A stretch of 40,876 nucleotides of DNA from Candidatus Dormiibacterota bacterium (GTDB lineage Bacteria; Chloroflexota; Dormibacteria; Aeolococcales; Aeolococcaceae), in contig PMYJ01000035.1 in assembly GCA_003170875.1 (NCBI GenBank), forward strand, positions 1-40,876. Reading direction: 5' to 3'. Made by a program: the position numbers and the translations under genes. This document shows, in pieces, positions 16,363-23,902 of this stretch. The notes beneath the pieces were generated by a model. It was not told the origin of the DNA. It made no database searches and worked only from the letters and a program-made list of their open reading frames with translations. Each line of letters begins with the position of its first letter. The stretch's first letter is position 1.

Positions 16363-16617
16363 TCAGTCGATCTCCTCGCCTGCTGTGGCGATGGTCCCGA
16401 TGACCGACAAGATTGCCGTCTCGGTGCCACCCGGCACGACAATCTTTCGAAGAATACCGTCCGCCGGCGATTCGACATCGAGCGAGATCTTCTCGGTCTC
16501 GACATGGACGAGCGGCTCCCCCTTGTGCACAGGGTCTCCCTCCTTCTTGAGCCACTCCACCACCAGGCCGACCTCCAGGTCCTGGCCTCCCTGCGGCATC
16601 ACGACGTTAACCAGCAT
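16363..16617 (-). CDS. Free-standing lipoyl (biotinyl/lipoyl attachment) domain protein
   Basis: An 84-residue lipoyl domain. The lipoylated lysine is Lys43 in HVETEKISLDV, and the fold's start (MPQGGQDLEVGLVVEWL) and end are complete. It would act as the swinging arm between E1 and E2. It stops at TGA 16363-16365, directly against the ATG of the catalytic-domain gene and in frame with it. Either it works as a separate small carrier protein, or a fused E2 has been split by an in-frame stop. Start ATG 16617, with AGGGG upstream; 56 bases follow the E1-beta stop. Confidence 0.88.
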   Translation of the reverse strand: MLVNVVMPQGGQDLEVGLVVEWLKKEGDPVHKGEPLVHVETEKISLDVESPADGILRKIVVPGGTETAILSVIGTIATAGEEID

Positions 16618-16673
16618 TTCGGAACCCCTAGCTCACATCAGCAGACGACGTCGACGGGTCGCGATCGAGGCAC

Positions 16674-17666
16674 TCATCTCACCGGGATTGACGCGCCCAT
16701 CGAAGCCTCGATCCCAGCGACGATTTCGTCCACGGACGGAACGGCGGCACGCTGCAGCGACGTGTTGTACGGGATCGGGGTGTTCTTGCCGCAGACGCGG
16801 ATGATGGGGCCGGCGAGACTGTCGAACGCCTGCTCGACCACCGTCGCTGCGATATCACCCCCAATCCCACCCCGCTTGACCGCTTCGTGGACCACCACCA
16901 AACGGTGCGTGCGGCGAACCGACTCGATGATGGTGTCGGTGTCCATTGGCACCAAGCTGCGAAGGTCGATGATCTCGGCACTGATCCCGCGCTCGGCCAG
17001 GCGATCGGCTGCCTCCAGGCAACGGAGGGTCATCAACGAATAGGTGACGACGGTCACGTCGGTGCCGGCACGCTTCACGTCGGCGTGGCCCAGCGGGATC
17101 ACATAGTCCTCGTCAGGAACCTCGCCTTCGGTCATGTAGAGCAGCTTGTGTTCGATGAACATGACCGGATCGTCGTCGCGGATCGAAGCCTTGAGCAGAC
17201 CCTTGGCGTCGTACGGGGTGGACGGCATCACGACCTTCAACCCCGGCACGTGGTAGAAGAGCCCCTCGAGGCTCTGCGAGTGCTGCGCGGCGAGTGCCTC
17301 GCCCGCACCGCCCTGGGTTCTGATCACGAGCGGAACCCGACCCTGGCCGCCCGACATGAACCGGTACTTCGCCGCCTGGTTCACGATCTGGTCCATGGCC
17401 AGCATGACGAAGTCGACAAAGAGGATCTCCACCACCGGTCGAGCACCTGCGATGGCTGCCCCCGCCCCGAGACCGGTGAAGCCGGCTTCGGCGAGCGGTG
17501 TGTCAATCACTCGAGTCGGCCCGAACCGCTTCAGAAGGCCTTCCGTTACCCGAAAGGAGCCCCCCCGCTCGGCGATCCCTTCGCCAATGCAGAAGACAAG
17601 GGGGTCGCGTTCCATCTCTTCGGTGAGCGCAATCCGCAGGGCGTCCCGATATTTGATCTTCGCCAC
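16674..17666 (-). CDS. 2-oxoacid (acetoin/pyruvate-type) dehydrogenase E1 beta subunit
   Basis: A 330-residue beta subunit of a heterotetrameric TPP-dependent dehydrogenase. It has the transketolase pyrimidine-binding domain with GEGIAERGGSF, DTPLAEAGFTGLGAGAA (the catalytic Glu region), and QGGAGEALAAQHSQSLEG. The C-terminal domain carries IIDLRSLVPMDTDTI. The start is GTG 17666 with GAGG nine bases upstream. It follows the E1-alpha gene by 57 bases. Similarity is to the AcoB/PdhB class; the acyl substrate cannot be told. No E3 gene lies in this window, so the complex would borrow lipoamide dehydrogenase from elsewhere. Confidence 0.93.
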   Translation of the reverse strand: MAKIKYRDALRIALTEEMERDPLVFCIGEGIAERGGSFRVTEGLLKRFGPTRVIDTPLAEAGFTGLGAGAAIAGARPVVEILFVDFVMLAMDQIVNQAAKYRFMSGGQGRVPLVIRTQGGAGEALAAQHSQSLEGLFYHVPGLKVVMPSTPYDAKGLLKASIRDDDPVMFIEHKLLYMTEGEVPDEDYVIPLGHADVKRAGTDVTVVTYSLMTLRCLEAADRLAERGISAEIIDLRSLVPMDTDTIIESVRRTHRLVVVHEAVKRGGIGGDIAATVVEQAFDSLAGPIIRVCGKNTPIPYNTSLQRAAVPSVDEIVAGIEASMGASIPVR

Positions 17667-17723
17667 TCGCTTTTCCTCAGTTCCTCGTCAGCGTCCAGTT
17701 TGGAAGGGGTCGATCCAGACCGG

Positions 17724-18683
17724 TCATGCGGCCGAGATCTCTGCCAGGAAGTCGGCCACGGCTGGCTCCGGGCTGTCGATCGCGAACTGGACGGCCTCGT
17801 CCATCAGCACCTCGATTCGCTGATCGATCTGCGCGATCTCGGCTTCAGCCACGCCAGCGTCGACCAGGTGCTGCCGCAATATGCCCACCGGGTCTCGGGC
17901 GCGCCACCGCTCCAGCTCGTCCTTTGGCATGTAGAGACCGGGGTCATTGACGTGATGGCCGCCCTGCCGGTAGGTCTTGCATTCGATGAGGGTCGGACCC
18001 TCTCCCGCCCGTGCTCGCTGGAGCGGCTTCTCCATCGCCGCACGCACAACGAGGGCATCGTTGCCGTCAACGGTCACACCAGGCATGCCGTATCCGGCCG
18101 CGCGCTCGGAGAGGTTCTCGACCAGGGCGGTATCACGGATAGGCGTCGATACGGCGTAGTTGTTGTTCTCCAGGACGAAGATCACCGGCAGGTGGTAGAT
18201 CGCCGCAAGGTTGAAGGATTCGTGGAGGGCCCCATTGGCTGCGGCACCATCGCTGCAGAACGACACGACCACATCCGAATCACCGCGCAGGTGAATGGCA
18301 AAAGCGGCACCGACCGCGAGCGGCATCCCGCCCGCCACGACACCGTTGGCTCCGAGATTGCGCAAGGCCAGGCTCGAGACATGCATGGACCCGCCCCGGC
18401 CCCGGCAGTATCCGGTGGCCTTTCCGAGAAGCTCCGCCATCATCAGGCGTGGCTCGTGGCCCTTGGCGATGGCATGACCGTGCCCGCGATGGGTGCTGAC
18501 GATGTAGTCCGATGGCCGCAGCGCAGCCACGGCGCCGACCGCGACGGCTTCCTCACCGAGGTAGGGGTGGAGGTAGCCGCGGATATTGCCGAGGCGATAC
18601 TGCTCGATGGCGCGCTGCTCGAACCGCCTGATCGTGAGCGCGGTTTCATACATTGCTGCGATCGACGCGGTTTCGACCGGCAT
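17724..18683 (-). CDS. 2-oxoacid (acetoin/pyruvate-type) dehydrogenase E1 alpha subunit
   Basis: A 319-residue alpha subunit that binds TPP and Mg. The TPP motif runs from SFCSDGAAANG (Asp145) to LENNNYAVSTP (Asn173-175); the first Gly of the usual GDG is Ser144. STHRGHGHAIAKG and GRGGSMH are the conserved active-site loops. ATG 18683 is chosen over the TTG at 18689 because AGGGGAG lies six bases upstream. It is the first gene of a four-gene operon (E1-alpha, E1-beta, lipoyl, E2) and is divergent from a DeoR-type regulator gene, with a good promoter and operator-like repeats in between. Confidence 0.94.
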   Translation of the reverse strand: MPVETASIAAMYETALTIRRFEQRAIEQYRLGNIRGYLHPYLGEEAVAVGAVAALRPSDYIVSTHRGHGHAIAKGHEPRLMMAELLGKATGYCRGRGGSMHVSSLALRNLGANGVVAGGMPLAVGAAFAIHLRGDSDVVVSFCSDGAAANGALHESFNLAAIYHLPVIFVLENNNYAVSTPIRDTALVENLSERAAGYGMPGVTVDGNDALVVRAAMEKPLQRARAGEGPTLIECKTYRQGGHHVNDPGLYMPKDELERWRARDPVGILRQHLVDAGVAEAEIAQIDQRIEVLMDEAVQFAIDSPEPAVADFLAEISAA

Positions 18684-18737
18684 CTGCAACTCCCCTTCGG
18701 CGTCCAGGCTTGCGGATTCGATTGTGGCAACCTTCAG

Positions 18738-18766
18738 GCTGTTTTAGCGAATTATGCCGAAACAGC
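18738..18766. promoter_or_regulatory. Operator-like inverted repeat over the E1-alpha promoter
   Basis: GCTGTTT (18738-18744) and AAACAGC (18760-18766) are perfect 7-base arms 15 bases apart. The repeat spans the -10 box and reaches into the spacer of the promoter at 18751-18779, as expected of a repressor site. The divergent DeoR gene product is the obvious candidate, by inference. Confidence 0.55.
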
Positions 18767-18779
18767 TCGCCGAGGTCAA
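18751..18779 (-). promoter_or_regulatory. Sigma-70-type promoter of the 2-oxoacid dehydrogenase operon
   Basis: On the minus strand TTGACC (18779-18774), a 17-base spacer and CATAAT (18756-18751) match the consensus at five of six positions each. Transcription would begin about 60 bases upstream of the E1-alpha ATG. Confidence 0.65.
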
Positions 18780-18861
18780 GCTTCCCGATGGCATGGCCCG
18801 CCGCGACAGGCTATAGGAGGGGGCAGGTGAGGAGCTCCCTCCAAACGCCCTCAACCCATCG

Positions 18862-18915
18862 AACCGACCATCGGTTGGACGGAGCGGATCCGGTTGGATG
18901 GAGCACCCCAACCGG
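18862..18915. promoter_or_regulatory. Array of GGTT-type half-sites upstream of the DeoR gene
   Basis: The near-identical direct repeats CGGTTGGACGGAGC (18872-18885) and CGGTTGGATGGAGC (18891-18904) lie 19 bases apart, start to start. They combine with inverted pairs AACCGA-CCA-TCGGTT (18862-18876) and CCGGTTGG (18890-18897) with CCAACCGG (18908-18915). The array ends just before the -35 box at 18917. It looks like a multi-site operator for self-regulation of the DeoR gene. Confidence 0.5.
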
Positions 18916-18916
18916 C

Positions 18917-18945
18917 TTGTCAGGTGCCACCGATGTTGGTATTCT
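18917..18945 (+). promoter_or_regulatory. Promoter of the DeoR-type regulator gene
   Basis: TTGTCA (18917-18922), a 17-base spacer and TATTCT (18940-18945) form a plausible sigma-70 promoter 41 bases upstream of ATG 18986. The -10 region also holds the small inverted repeat TATTC-TGTG-GAATA. Confidence 0.5.
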
Positions 18946-18985
18946 GTGGAATAATCCGCGTTTGTTCCTCTATCAGGAGGCGAGT

Positions 18986-19804
18986 ATGGAGCCACTCCGC
19001 CGACGCATCCCCGCGGATCGCCAGCGAGTTATCGCGTCAATCGTTCGGCAGAGCGGCAGCGTACGGGGCAGTGAGCTGGTCGACATCCTTGGCGTCACGG
19101 ACGAGACGATCAGGCGAGATCTGCTCCAGCTCGCCCTGAGCGGCGCGGTGCGACGGTCTCGAGGCGGAGCGGTCGCCATCAGCCCACTGGATGAGTCGAA
19201 CACGGATCTCCGCCTCCGTGAGCACGCCGCCGAGAAGATCGCAATCGGAACTCGGGCGGCTGACCTCGTCGAGGATGGCAGCCGGATCATCCTGGATTCG
19301 GGGACCACCACCCTTTGCCTCGCGCGAGCTCTGCGCCAGAAGCGGAACCTGACCGTGGTCACCACCGCGGTTACGCACGCCGTCGAGTTGATGGGGATCG
19401 CTGGAGCCACGGTTGTCATGACCGGCGGAGTGATCCGGCCCGCAACGTACGGGGCGAGCGGGCAGCTCGCTGTTGCAACGATTCGCGAAGTGCACGTCGA
19501 GCAGGTGTTTCTTGCGATTCACAGCGTTTCGGTCAAGGGCGGGCTCACCTACCCGAGCTTCGAGGAGGTCGAGGTGAAGCGCGCCATGATCGGTGCCGCC
19601 AGACGAGTGATCCTCCTGGCCGACCATTCGAAATTCGGCCGCGAGGCCTTCGTCAAGGTCGCGCCGATGCTTGCCGTCCATACCATCGTCACCACCCCTG
19701 GAATCGATCCCGCCGAGGCAGACGCGATACGCGAGCTCGGCATCGAGCTGATCGTGGCGCCCCTAGCAATCGAGTCGACCGATGCATCGTCGGTGACAAC
19801 CTGA
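18986..19804 (+). CDS. DeoR/GlpR-family transcriptional regulator
   Basis: A 272-residue sugar-phosphate-responsive repressor. Residues about 8-60 form the DeoR winged helix (RQRVIASIVRQSG, then GVTDETIRRDLLQL). The C-terminal sensor domain has the phosphosugar-binding signature DSGTTTLCLA and LADHSKFGR, which ends the family core. ATG 18986 is fixed by AGGAGG five bases upstream; the frame is open further 5' but has no other signal. It is divergent from the dehydrogenase operon and leads a plus-strand series of TIM-like, aldolase and CbbY-like genes, so it probably controls both directions. The effector is probably a phosphorylated intermediate of the pathway (inference). Confidence 0.93.
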   Translation: MEPLRRRIPADRQRVIASIVRQSGSVRGSELVDILGVTDETIRRDLLQLALSGAVRRSRGGAVAISPLDESNTDLRLREHAAEKIAIGTRAADLVEDGSRIILDSGTTTLCLARALRQKRNLTVVTTAVTHAVELMGIAGATVVMTGGVIRPATYGASGQLAVATIREVHVEQVFLAIHSVSVKGGLTYPSFEEVEVKRAMIGAARRVILLADHSKFGREAFVKVAPMLAVHTIVTTPGIDPAEADAIRELGIELIVAPLAIESTDASSVTT

Positions 19805-19921
19805 CTGAATCTCATGGAAGACCTTGGTGCCAACCATGTCAACGACGGTCGTAATCCGGAAGTTCGAAGCGTGCCGACGTTCGTGACAGATCCCCCAGAC
19901 CAGCGCGCCGTCCGGCGACCC

Positions 19922-20689
19922 ATGCGTCCTCTCATCGGCACCAGTTGGAAGATGCATCTGACCGCGAGCCAGGCGGTCCAATACTTGCAAACACTGCGAC
20001 CACTCGTTGCGGATCTCACAGATCGAGACCTCTTCGTTCTGCCGGCATATCCCGCGATCCCGGTCGCTCGAGAGCAACTGGATGGGAGCAACATCGCCTG
20101 GGGCGCTCAGGACGTCCACCCGGAAGACTGGGGTGCGCACACCGGTGATGTGTCCGCGCCGATGCTAGCGGACTTGGGCTGTCGCTACGTCGAGGTCGGG
20201 CACTCTGAGCGTCGGCGCGAACACGGCGAGACGACGGACGTGGTCGCACGAAAGATCGCCGCCGTCGCCCGCTGGGGTATGACGCCGATCCTCAGCATCG
20301 GCGATCAGCATCGTCACGGTCCCCAGGCTGCTCTAGCGGAGTTGATGCCGAGCCTCGAGCGCTTGCTGGCCGGCCTCCCGCGAGAATCTCTGGGCGATCT
20401 GGTCATCGCGTACGAGCCAGCTTGGGCGATCGGCGAAGGCGCCGCACCAGCCTCACCGGAGGAAGTCGGGGCCGTGCTTCGCGAGCTCCGCGCTTCGCCG
20501 CTCTTGAAAGGGGTCGAAGCATCTGGCGTTCGCCTGATCTACGGCGGCAGTGTCGACCAATCGATAGCCGAGGAGATGCTCAGCCAGCCGTGCGTCGACG
20601 GCCTGTTCATCGGACGGCAGGGACTTGATCCTTACACCTTCGCTGCACTGGCACGTACCCCCTGTTGTATGTCACACAGTGAGCCCTGA
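19922..20689 (+). CDS. Triosephosphate-isomerase-fold protein, candidate tetrulose-phosphate isomerase (EryH/LerI type)
   Basis: A 255-residue TIM homologue with a complete catalytic set: Lys10 in GTSWKMH, His94 in VGHSERR, Glu165 in AYEPAWAIGEG and the phosphate loop IYGGSVD. Housekeeping TIMs have GNWKMN at the first motif; GTSWKM, as I recall, is typical of the EryH/LerI paralogues that isomerise L-erythrulose-1-phosphate. Its setting among sugar-catabolic genes also argues against a housekeeping role. Start ATG 19922 gives the family length but has no ribosome-binding site; GTG 19871 with GGAAG eight bases upstream would add 17 residues. The C-terminal tail CCMSHSEP is unusual. Triose isomerase activity cannot be excluded. 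Confidence 0.85.
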   Translation: MRPLIGTSWKMHLTASQAVQYLQTLRPLVADLTDRDLFVLPAYPAIPVAREQLDGSNIAWGAQDVHPEDWGAHTGDVSAPMLADLGCRYVEVGHSERRREHGETTDVVARKIAAVARWGMTPILSIGDQHRHGPQAALAELMPSLERLLAGLPRESLGDLVIAYEPAWAIGEGAAPASPEEVGAVLRELRASPLLKGVEASGVRLIYGGSVDQSIAEEMLSQPCVDGLFIGRQGLDPYTFAALARTPCCMSHSEP

Positions 20690-20743
20690 CCGGTGGACAG
20701 ATGCCAGGAGCAGCCACCAATCATCTGAAGGGAAGGTGCAGCC

Positions 20744-21598
20744 ATGCCTGTCGTACGGACCAAAGCCATCCTCGAGCGCGCTTTCGAGGAGCGCTACGGA
20801 GTTGCCGCGATCAACGTGGTGGACGAACTGACCATGGAGGCGGTCCTGGCGGCCGCTGAAGAGCTGCGCGCGCCAGTCATCGTCCAGACCTCAGTCAAGC
20901 ACGTTGTGATGACCGGGGTTGGGGTCATGTACGCGATGTGGCGTGAGTTGACCAAGACGATCACCGTCCCGGTTGCGCTCCACCTCGACCACTGCCCCGA
21001 CCGTACCTTGATCAGCGAGTGTCTGGCCGCCGGCTGGAGCTCGGTGCTCTTCGACGCCAGCAAGCTGACGGTGGAGGAGAACATGCGCCAGTGCATCGAG
21101 GTGGTCGCCGAGGCGCGCCGCCACGGGGCTGACGTGGAGGGCGAGATCGAGGGCTTCAAGCGGACCGAGGAGATGACCGGCGACGAGGCGGAGCACGTCC
21201 AGTCGCTGAAGACGGTGGTCGAGTTCGTCCAGGCCACCGGGGTCGACGTCTTCGCCCCCGCGATCGGCAACGCCCACGGGGTGTACGCGACCACCCCCCA
21301 CCTGGACAGCCAGCGGGTCACCGACATCGTCGAGGCCACCGGCATCCCGGTCGCCCTCCACGGCGGGACGGGGATGACCCCCGAGCAGTTCAGCGATCTG
21401 ATCAGCCGAGGCTGCGCCAAGGTCAACATCTCGACCGCGCTGAAGATCGCCTTCATGAAATCCGGGTACGAGTACATGAGCGCGCATCCCGGGGAGTACG
21501 ATCCGCCGGCGATCTTCAAGGCCCAGCGGGGCGCGGTTATGGACATGGCCCGGCACCACATCCGCCTCTTCGGGAGCGAAGGGAAGGCGTGGGCGTGA
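20744..21598 (+). CDS. Class II fructose-bisphosphate aldolase family (ketose-bisphosphate aldolase)
   Basis: A 284-residue zinc aldolase that would cleave a ketose mono- or bisphosphate to dihydroxyacetone phosphate and an aldehyde. Zinc ligands are visible as His83 in HLDHCPD (with Asp82), His178 in GNAHGVY and His206 in ALHGGTG, followed by KVNIST, the phosphate-binding strand. Length is that of the GatY/KbaY/FbaA group. GGAAGGTG sits upstream of ATG 20744. The stop overlaps the next gene as GTGA, so it is coupled to the CbbY-like phosphatase gene. Substrate may be tagatose-, fructose- or another ketose phosphate. Confidence 0.92.
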   Translation: MPVVRTKAILERAFEERYGVAAINVVDELTMEAVLAAAEELRAPVIVQTSVKHVVMTGVGVMYAMWRELTKTITVPVALHLDHCPDRTLISECLAAGWSSVLFDASKLTVEENMRQCIEVVAEARRHGADVEGEIEGFKRTEEMTGDEAEHVQSLKTVVEFVQATGVDVFAPAIGNAHGVYATTPHLDSQRVTDIVEATGIPVALHGGTGMTPEQFSDLISRGCAKVNISTALKIAFMKSGYEYMSAHPGEYDPPAIFKAQRGAVMDMARHHIRLFGSEGKAWA

Positions 21599-22392
21599 GC
21601 GCCATCATCTTCGACTGCGACGGCGTGCTTGCGGACACCGAGCGGTACGGCCATCTGCCCGCTTTCAACCAGACCTTCCGGGAGGTGGGGGTGCCCCTGG
21701 AGTGGTCGGAGGAGGAGTACGGCCGCAAGCTCCAGATCGCGGGTGGCAAGGAGCGGATGGCCAGCGAGCTCACCCCCGAATTCAGCCGCGCCCACGGCCT
21801 GCCGGAGGATCCCGACGGCAGGGCTGCGCTGCTCGCCTCCTGGCACCGGCGCAAGACCCAGATCTACACCGAGATGGTGACCGCTGGGAAGCTGCCCCCG
21901 CGGCCCGGGATCCGGCGGATCATCGCCGCGGCGCAGGACGCGGGGTGGAAGCTGGCGGTGGCCTCGACCTCGGCGGAGCCTTCGGTGCGGGCGATCCTGG
22001 AGCGCGCCGCCGGCCCGGCGCGCGCGGCACGCTTCGACGTGGTTCTGGCCGGGGACTGCGTGCCGCACAAGAAGCCGGCACCCGACATCTACCTGCTCGC
22101 CCTGGAGAGGCTCGAGGCTGACCCCACCGACGTGCTCGTCATCGAGGACTCACGCAACGGCCTCGAGGCGGCCCACGCTGCGGGTCTACGCTCTCTCATC
22201 ACGGTGAACGGCTACACCGAGCACGAGGACTTCTCTGCGGCCGACCTGGTCGTCTCGTCGCTGGGTGACCCCGGTGGCGAGGAGACAGTGGTCATCGCCA
22301 ATCGGAGCCCGGCGAGGCCGCGAGCGTTCATCACACTCGCCGACCTGAAGAATCTCGTCAAGCCGGGTGAAGTTCAGGGTCAAGCCGGATAG
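21595..22392 (+). CDS. cbbY: CbbY-like HAD-superfamily sugar-bisphosphate phosphatase
   Basis: A 265-residue HAD hydrolase with the nucleophile motif FDCDGVLADTE, a helical cap and motif IV VLVIEDSRNG. The cap segment pairs FNQTF with YGRKLQIAGGKERM, the style of CbbY, the RuBisCO-associated phosphatase that removes the inhibitory misfire product xylulose-1,5-bisphosphate. Beta-phosphoglucomutase-like relatives are the alternative. GTG 21595 is used because it overlaps the aldolase stop (GTGA) and has GGAAGG about seven bases upstream; the GTG at 21589 is less likely. It converges on the RuBisCO-like gene, which makes a CbbY-type job attractive. Confidence 0.85.
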   Translation: MSAIIFDCDGVLADTERYGHLPAFNQTFREVGVPLEWSEEEYGRKLQIAGGKERMASELTPEFSRAHGLPEDPDGRAALLASWHRRKTQIYTEMVTAGKLPPRPGIRRIIAAAQDAGWKLAVASTSAEPSVRAILERAAGPARAARFDVVLAGDCVPHKKPAPDIYLLALERLEADPTDVLVIEDSRNGLEAAHAAGLRSLITVNGYTEHEDFSAADLVVSSLGDPGGEETVVIANRSPARPRAFITLADLKNLVKPGEVQGQAG

Positions 22393-22421
22393 CGGGAAGC
22401 CCAACGGTCGAGCCGACGCCA

Positions 22422-22463
22422 GACACCTGCGGAAGGTGTCAGCCAGGCGGCGGCCCCGCCGCC
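22422..22463. terminator. Two hairpins between convergent genes
   Basis: GACACCT-GCGGA-AGGTGTC (22422-22440) and GGCGGCG-GCCC-CGCCGCC (22446-22463) are perfect stems lying between the CbbY-like gene (+) and the RuBisCO-like gene (-). They probably terminate transcription from both sides. No T-tract, as is usual in very G+C-rich genomes. Confidence 0.6.
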
Positions 22464-22510
22464 AGGCGGGGCGAGGGGCGCTGATACGGCGGAGTCAGGC
22501 CGCCGAGAGG

Positions 22511-23830
22511 TCAGGCCGTCATCAGGTCGTAATTGCCCTTGACCCCGGTTTCGGAGATGCCCCAGGTGGCGAGCGCCGCCGCCAGCTCGGGCTCCTGGAC
22601 CCGGTCGCTGCGGATGAAGCCGTCGTCGGCCATCACCGCGTCGATTGCCTGGCGCAGGGCGCGTGTGCCCGCCGTCGGCCCGAGCGGGTGGCCATGGACG
22701 GCGCCGCCGGCGCCGACGATGAAGTCACGCCCCATGTCGTTGAAGAGCAGGGGCAGCATGCCCGGGTGGACGCCGCCGCCCGGCATCGGCCAGGAGCGCT
22801 TGATGTCGTGGAAGCGCCCGGTGAGGGCCTGGGCGATGCGCAGGTGCTTGGCGGGCAGCAAGGACAACTTGCCGTACGGGCTGGGATAGACCACCAGGTC
22901 GGCTCCGGCCAGGCGGGGCAGCTTGCCGAGGATGAGGTGAGAGCTCACCCCCGACCAGGGATCGCCGTATATGGCCCCGGAGAAGTTGAGGTGGGCCAGC
23001 AGCGGGACGTTGATGGCGGGATCGTCGGCCAGCATCGAGAGGGCTGAGATGCCAACCACGAGGTAGCTGACCATCAGCGCCGAGGCGCCGGCCTCCACGG
23101 CGCGGTGGGCATTCTCCACCAGCCGGTCGGGCCGGTCGGTGATGTTGACGAAGTAGAGGGTGCGGTGGCCGGTCTGCTCGAAGGCCGCCTTGGCCGCCGC
23201 CTCGTGCTCGCGGACCCGATCCAGGAAGTGGCTCCAGGGATGGGAGACCACAATCTCGTCGTCCTTGACCCCGTCCGCGCCGCCCAGGGCGGCCTGGTAG
23301 AAGGCTTCGGCACTCTGCTTGGGGGTGAGACCGATCGAGGGCTTGACCATGACCACCAGCAGCGGACGGTCGGGCACGCCGAGCAGCTCGCGCATTCCCG
23401 CAATGCCGAATTTGGGCCCCGCGAAATCGTTGGTGTAGGCCCGCGGGAAGGCGAGGTCGAGCAGCTTGAGCCGGCCCGCCGAGGCGATTTCACCGTAGAC
23501 CATGGTCAGCATCAGCGGGATCTGCGGTCCCACGTTGTGGACCGGGTAGGCGATCTGCAGGACCCAATCCCGGGTGCGCAGGTCGTGGGGGAGGCTGAAC
23601 TCGTGGTCCGGTACCTCCCAGATGGAGATGATCTTGCCCACGTGGCGCTCGCGCACCTCGGAGGTCTCGCCTTCCAGGCTGACCCAGGTCCCACCCGACT
23701 GTTGCTCGGAGATTGCCGCAGCCAGCTTGTGGATGTTGGCGGTGGCGCTCGTCTGGTAGAGGTAGGTGGCCAGGATGTGGGTGTCGAGGTCGACCCCCTC
23801 CGGAATCGGAAACGCGATCGGGTCGTACAT
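22511..23830 (-). CDS. RuBisCO-like protein (form IV / large-subunit family)
   Basis: A 439-residue RuBisCO large-chain homologue. It keeps the first active-site lysine (VKPSIGL, Lys163) and the carbamate/metal motif KDDE (Lys189, Asp190, Asp191, Glu192), so it should be a carbamylated, Mg-dependent enolising enzyme. GGGVHPG (351-357) and GAGGAVHG (373-380) are phosphate-binding loops. The loop-6 lysine context of true carboxylases (GKLEG) is not seen; YPSPYGKLSLLP stands in that region, so CO2 fixation is unlikely. Known RLP reactions include the 3-oxo-isoapionate-4-phosphate transcarboxylase/hydrolase OiaX and enolase/isomerase reactions of methionine salvage; which applies is open. It lies 72 bases downstream of a SorC regulator gene. 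GGAAGTGAG precedes ATG 23830. Confidence 0.92.
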   Translation of the reverse strand: MYDPIAFPIPEGVDLDTHILATYLYQTSATANIHKLAAAISEQQSGGTWVSLEGETSEVRERHVGKIISIWEVPDHEFSLPHDLRTRDWVLQIAYPVHNVGPQIPLMLTMVYGEIASAGRLKLLDLAFPRAYTNDFAGPKFGIAGMRELLGVPDRPLLVVMVKPSIGLTPKQSAEAFYQAALGGADGVKDDEIVVSHPWSHFLDRVREHEAAAKAAFEQTGHRTLYFVNITDRPDRLVENAHRAVEAGASALMVSYLVVGISALSMLADDPAINVPLLAHLNFSGAIYGDPWSGVSSHLILGKLPRLAGADLVVYPSPYGKLSLLPAKHLRIAQALTGRFHDIKRSWPMPGGGVHPGMLPLLFNDMGRDFIVGAGGAVHGHPLGPTAGTRALRQAIDAVMADDGFIRSDRVQEPELAAALATWGISETGVKGNYDLMTA

Positions 23831-23902
23831 CGTTAACTCACTTCCAATAGGGTTGGTCGTTCTCGTGCCGGAACTCCCTCGGTTGCTGGGCTGCGCCCCG
23901 GC

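Noticed and set aside
18653-18985. N-terminal extension of the DeoR-type regulator
   Set aside because: The frame is open, but AGGAGG five bases before ATG 18986 and the promoter inside the extension show that it is the control region.
22511-23830. Idea that this is a true CO2-fixing RuBisCO
   Set aside because: The loop-6 lysine context and other carboxylase features are not seen, and no phosphoribulokinase or small subunit is present; form IV-like is the safer call.
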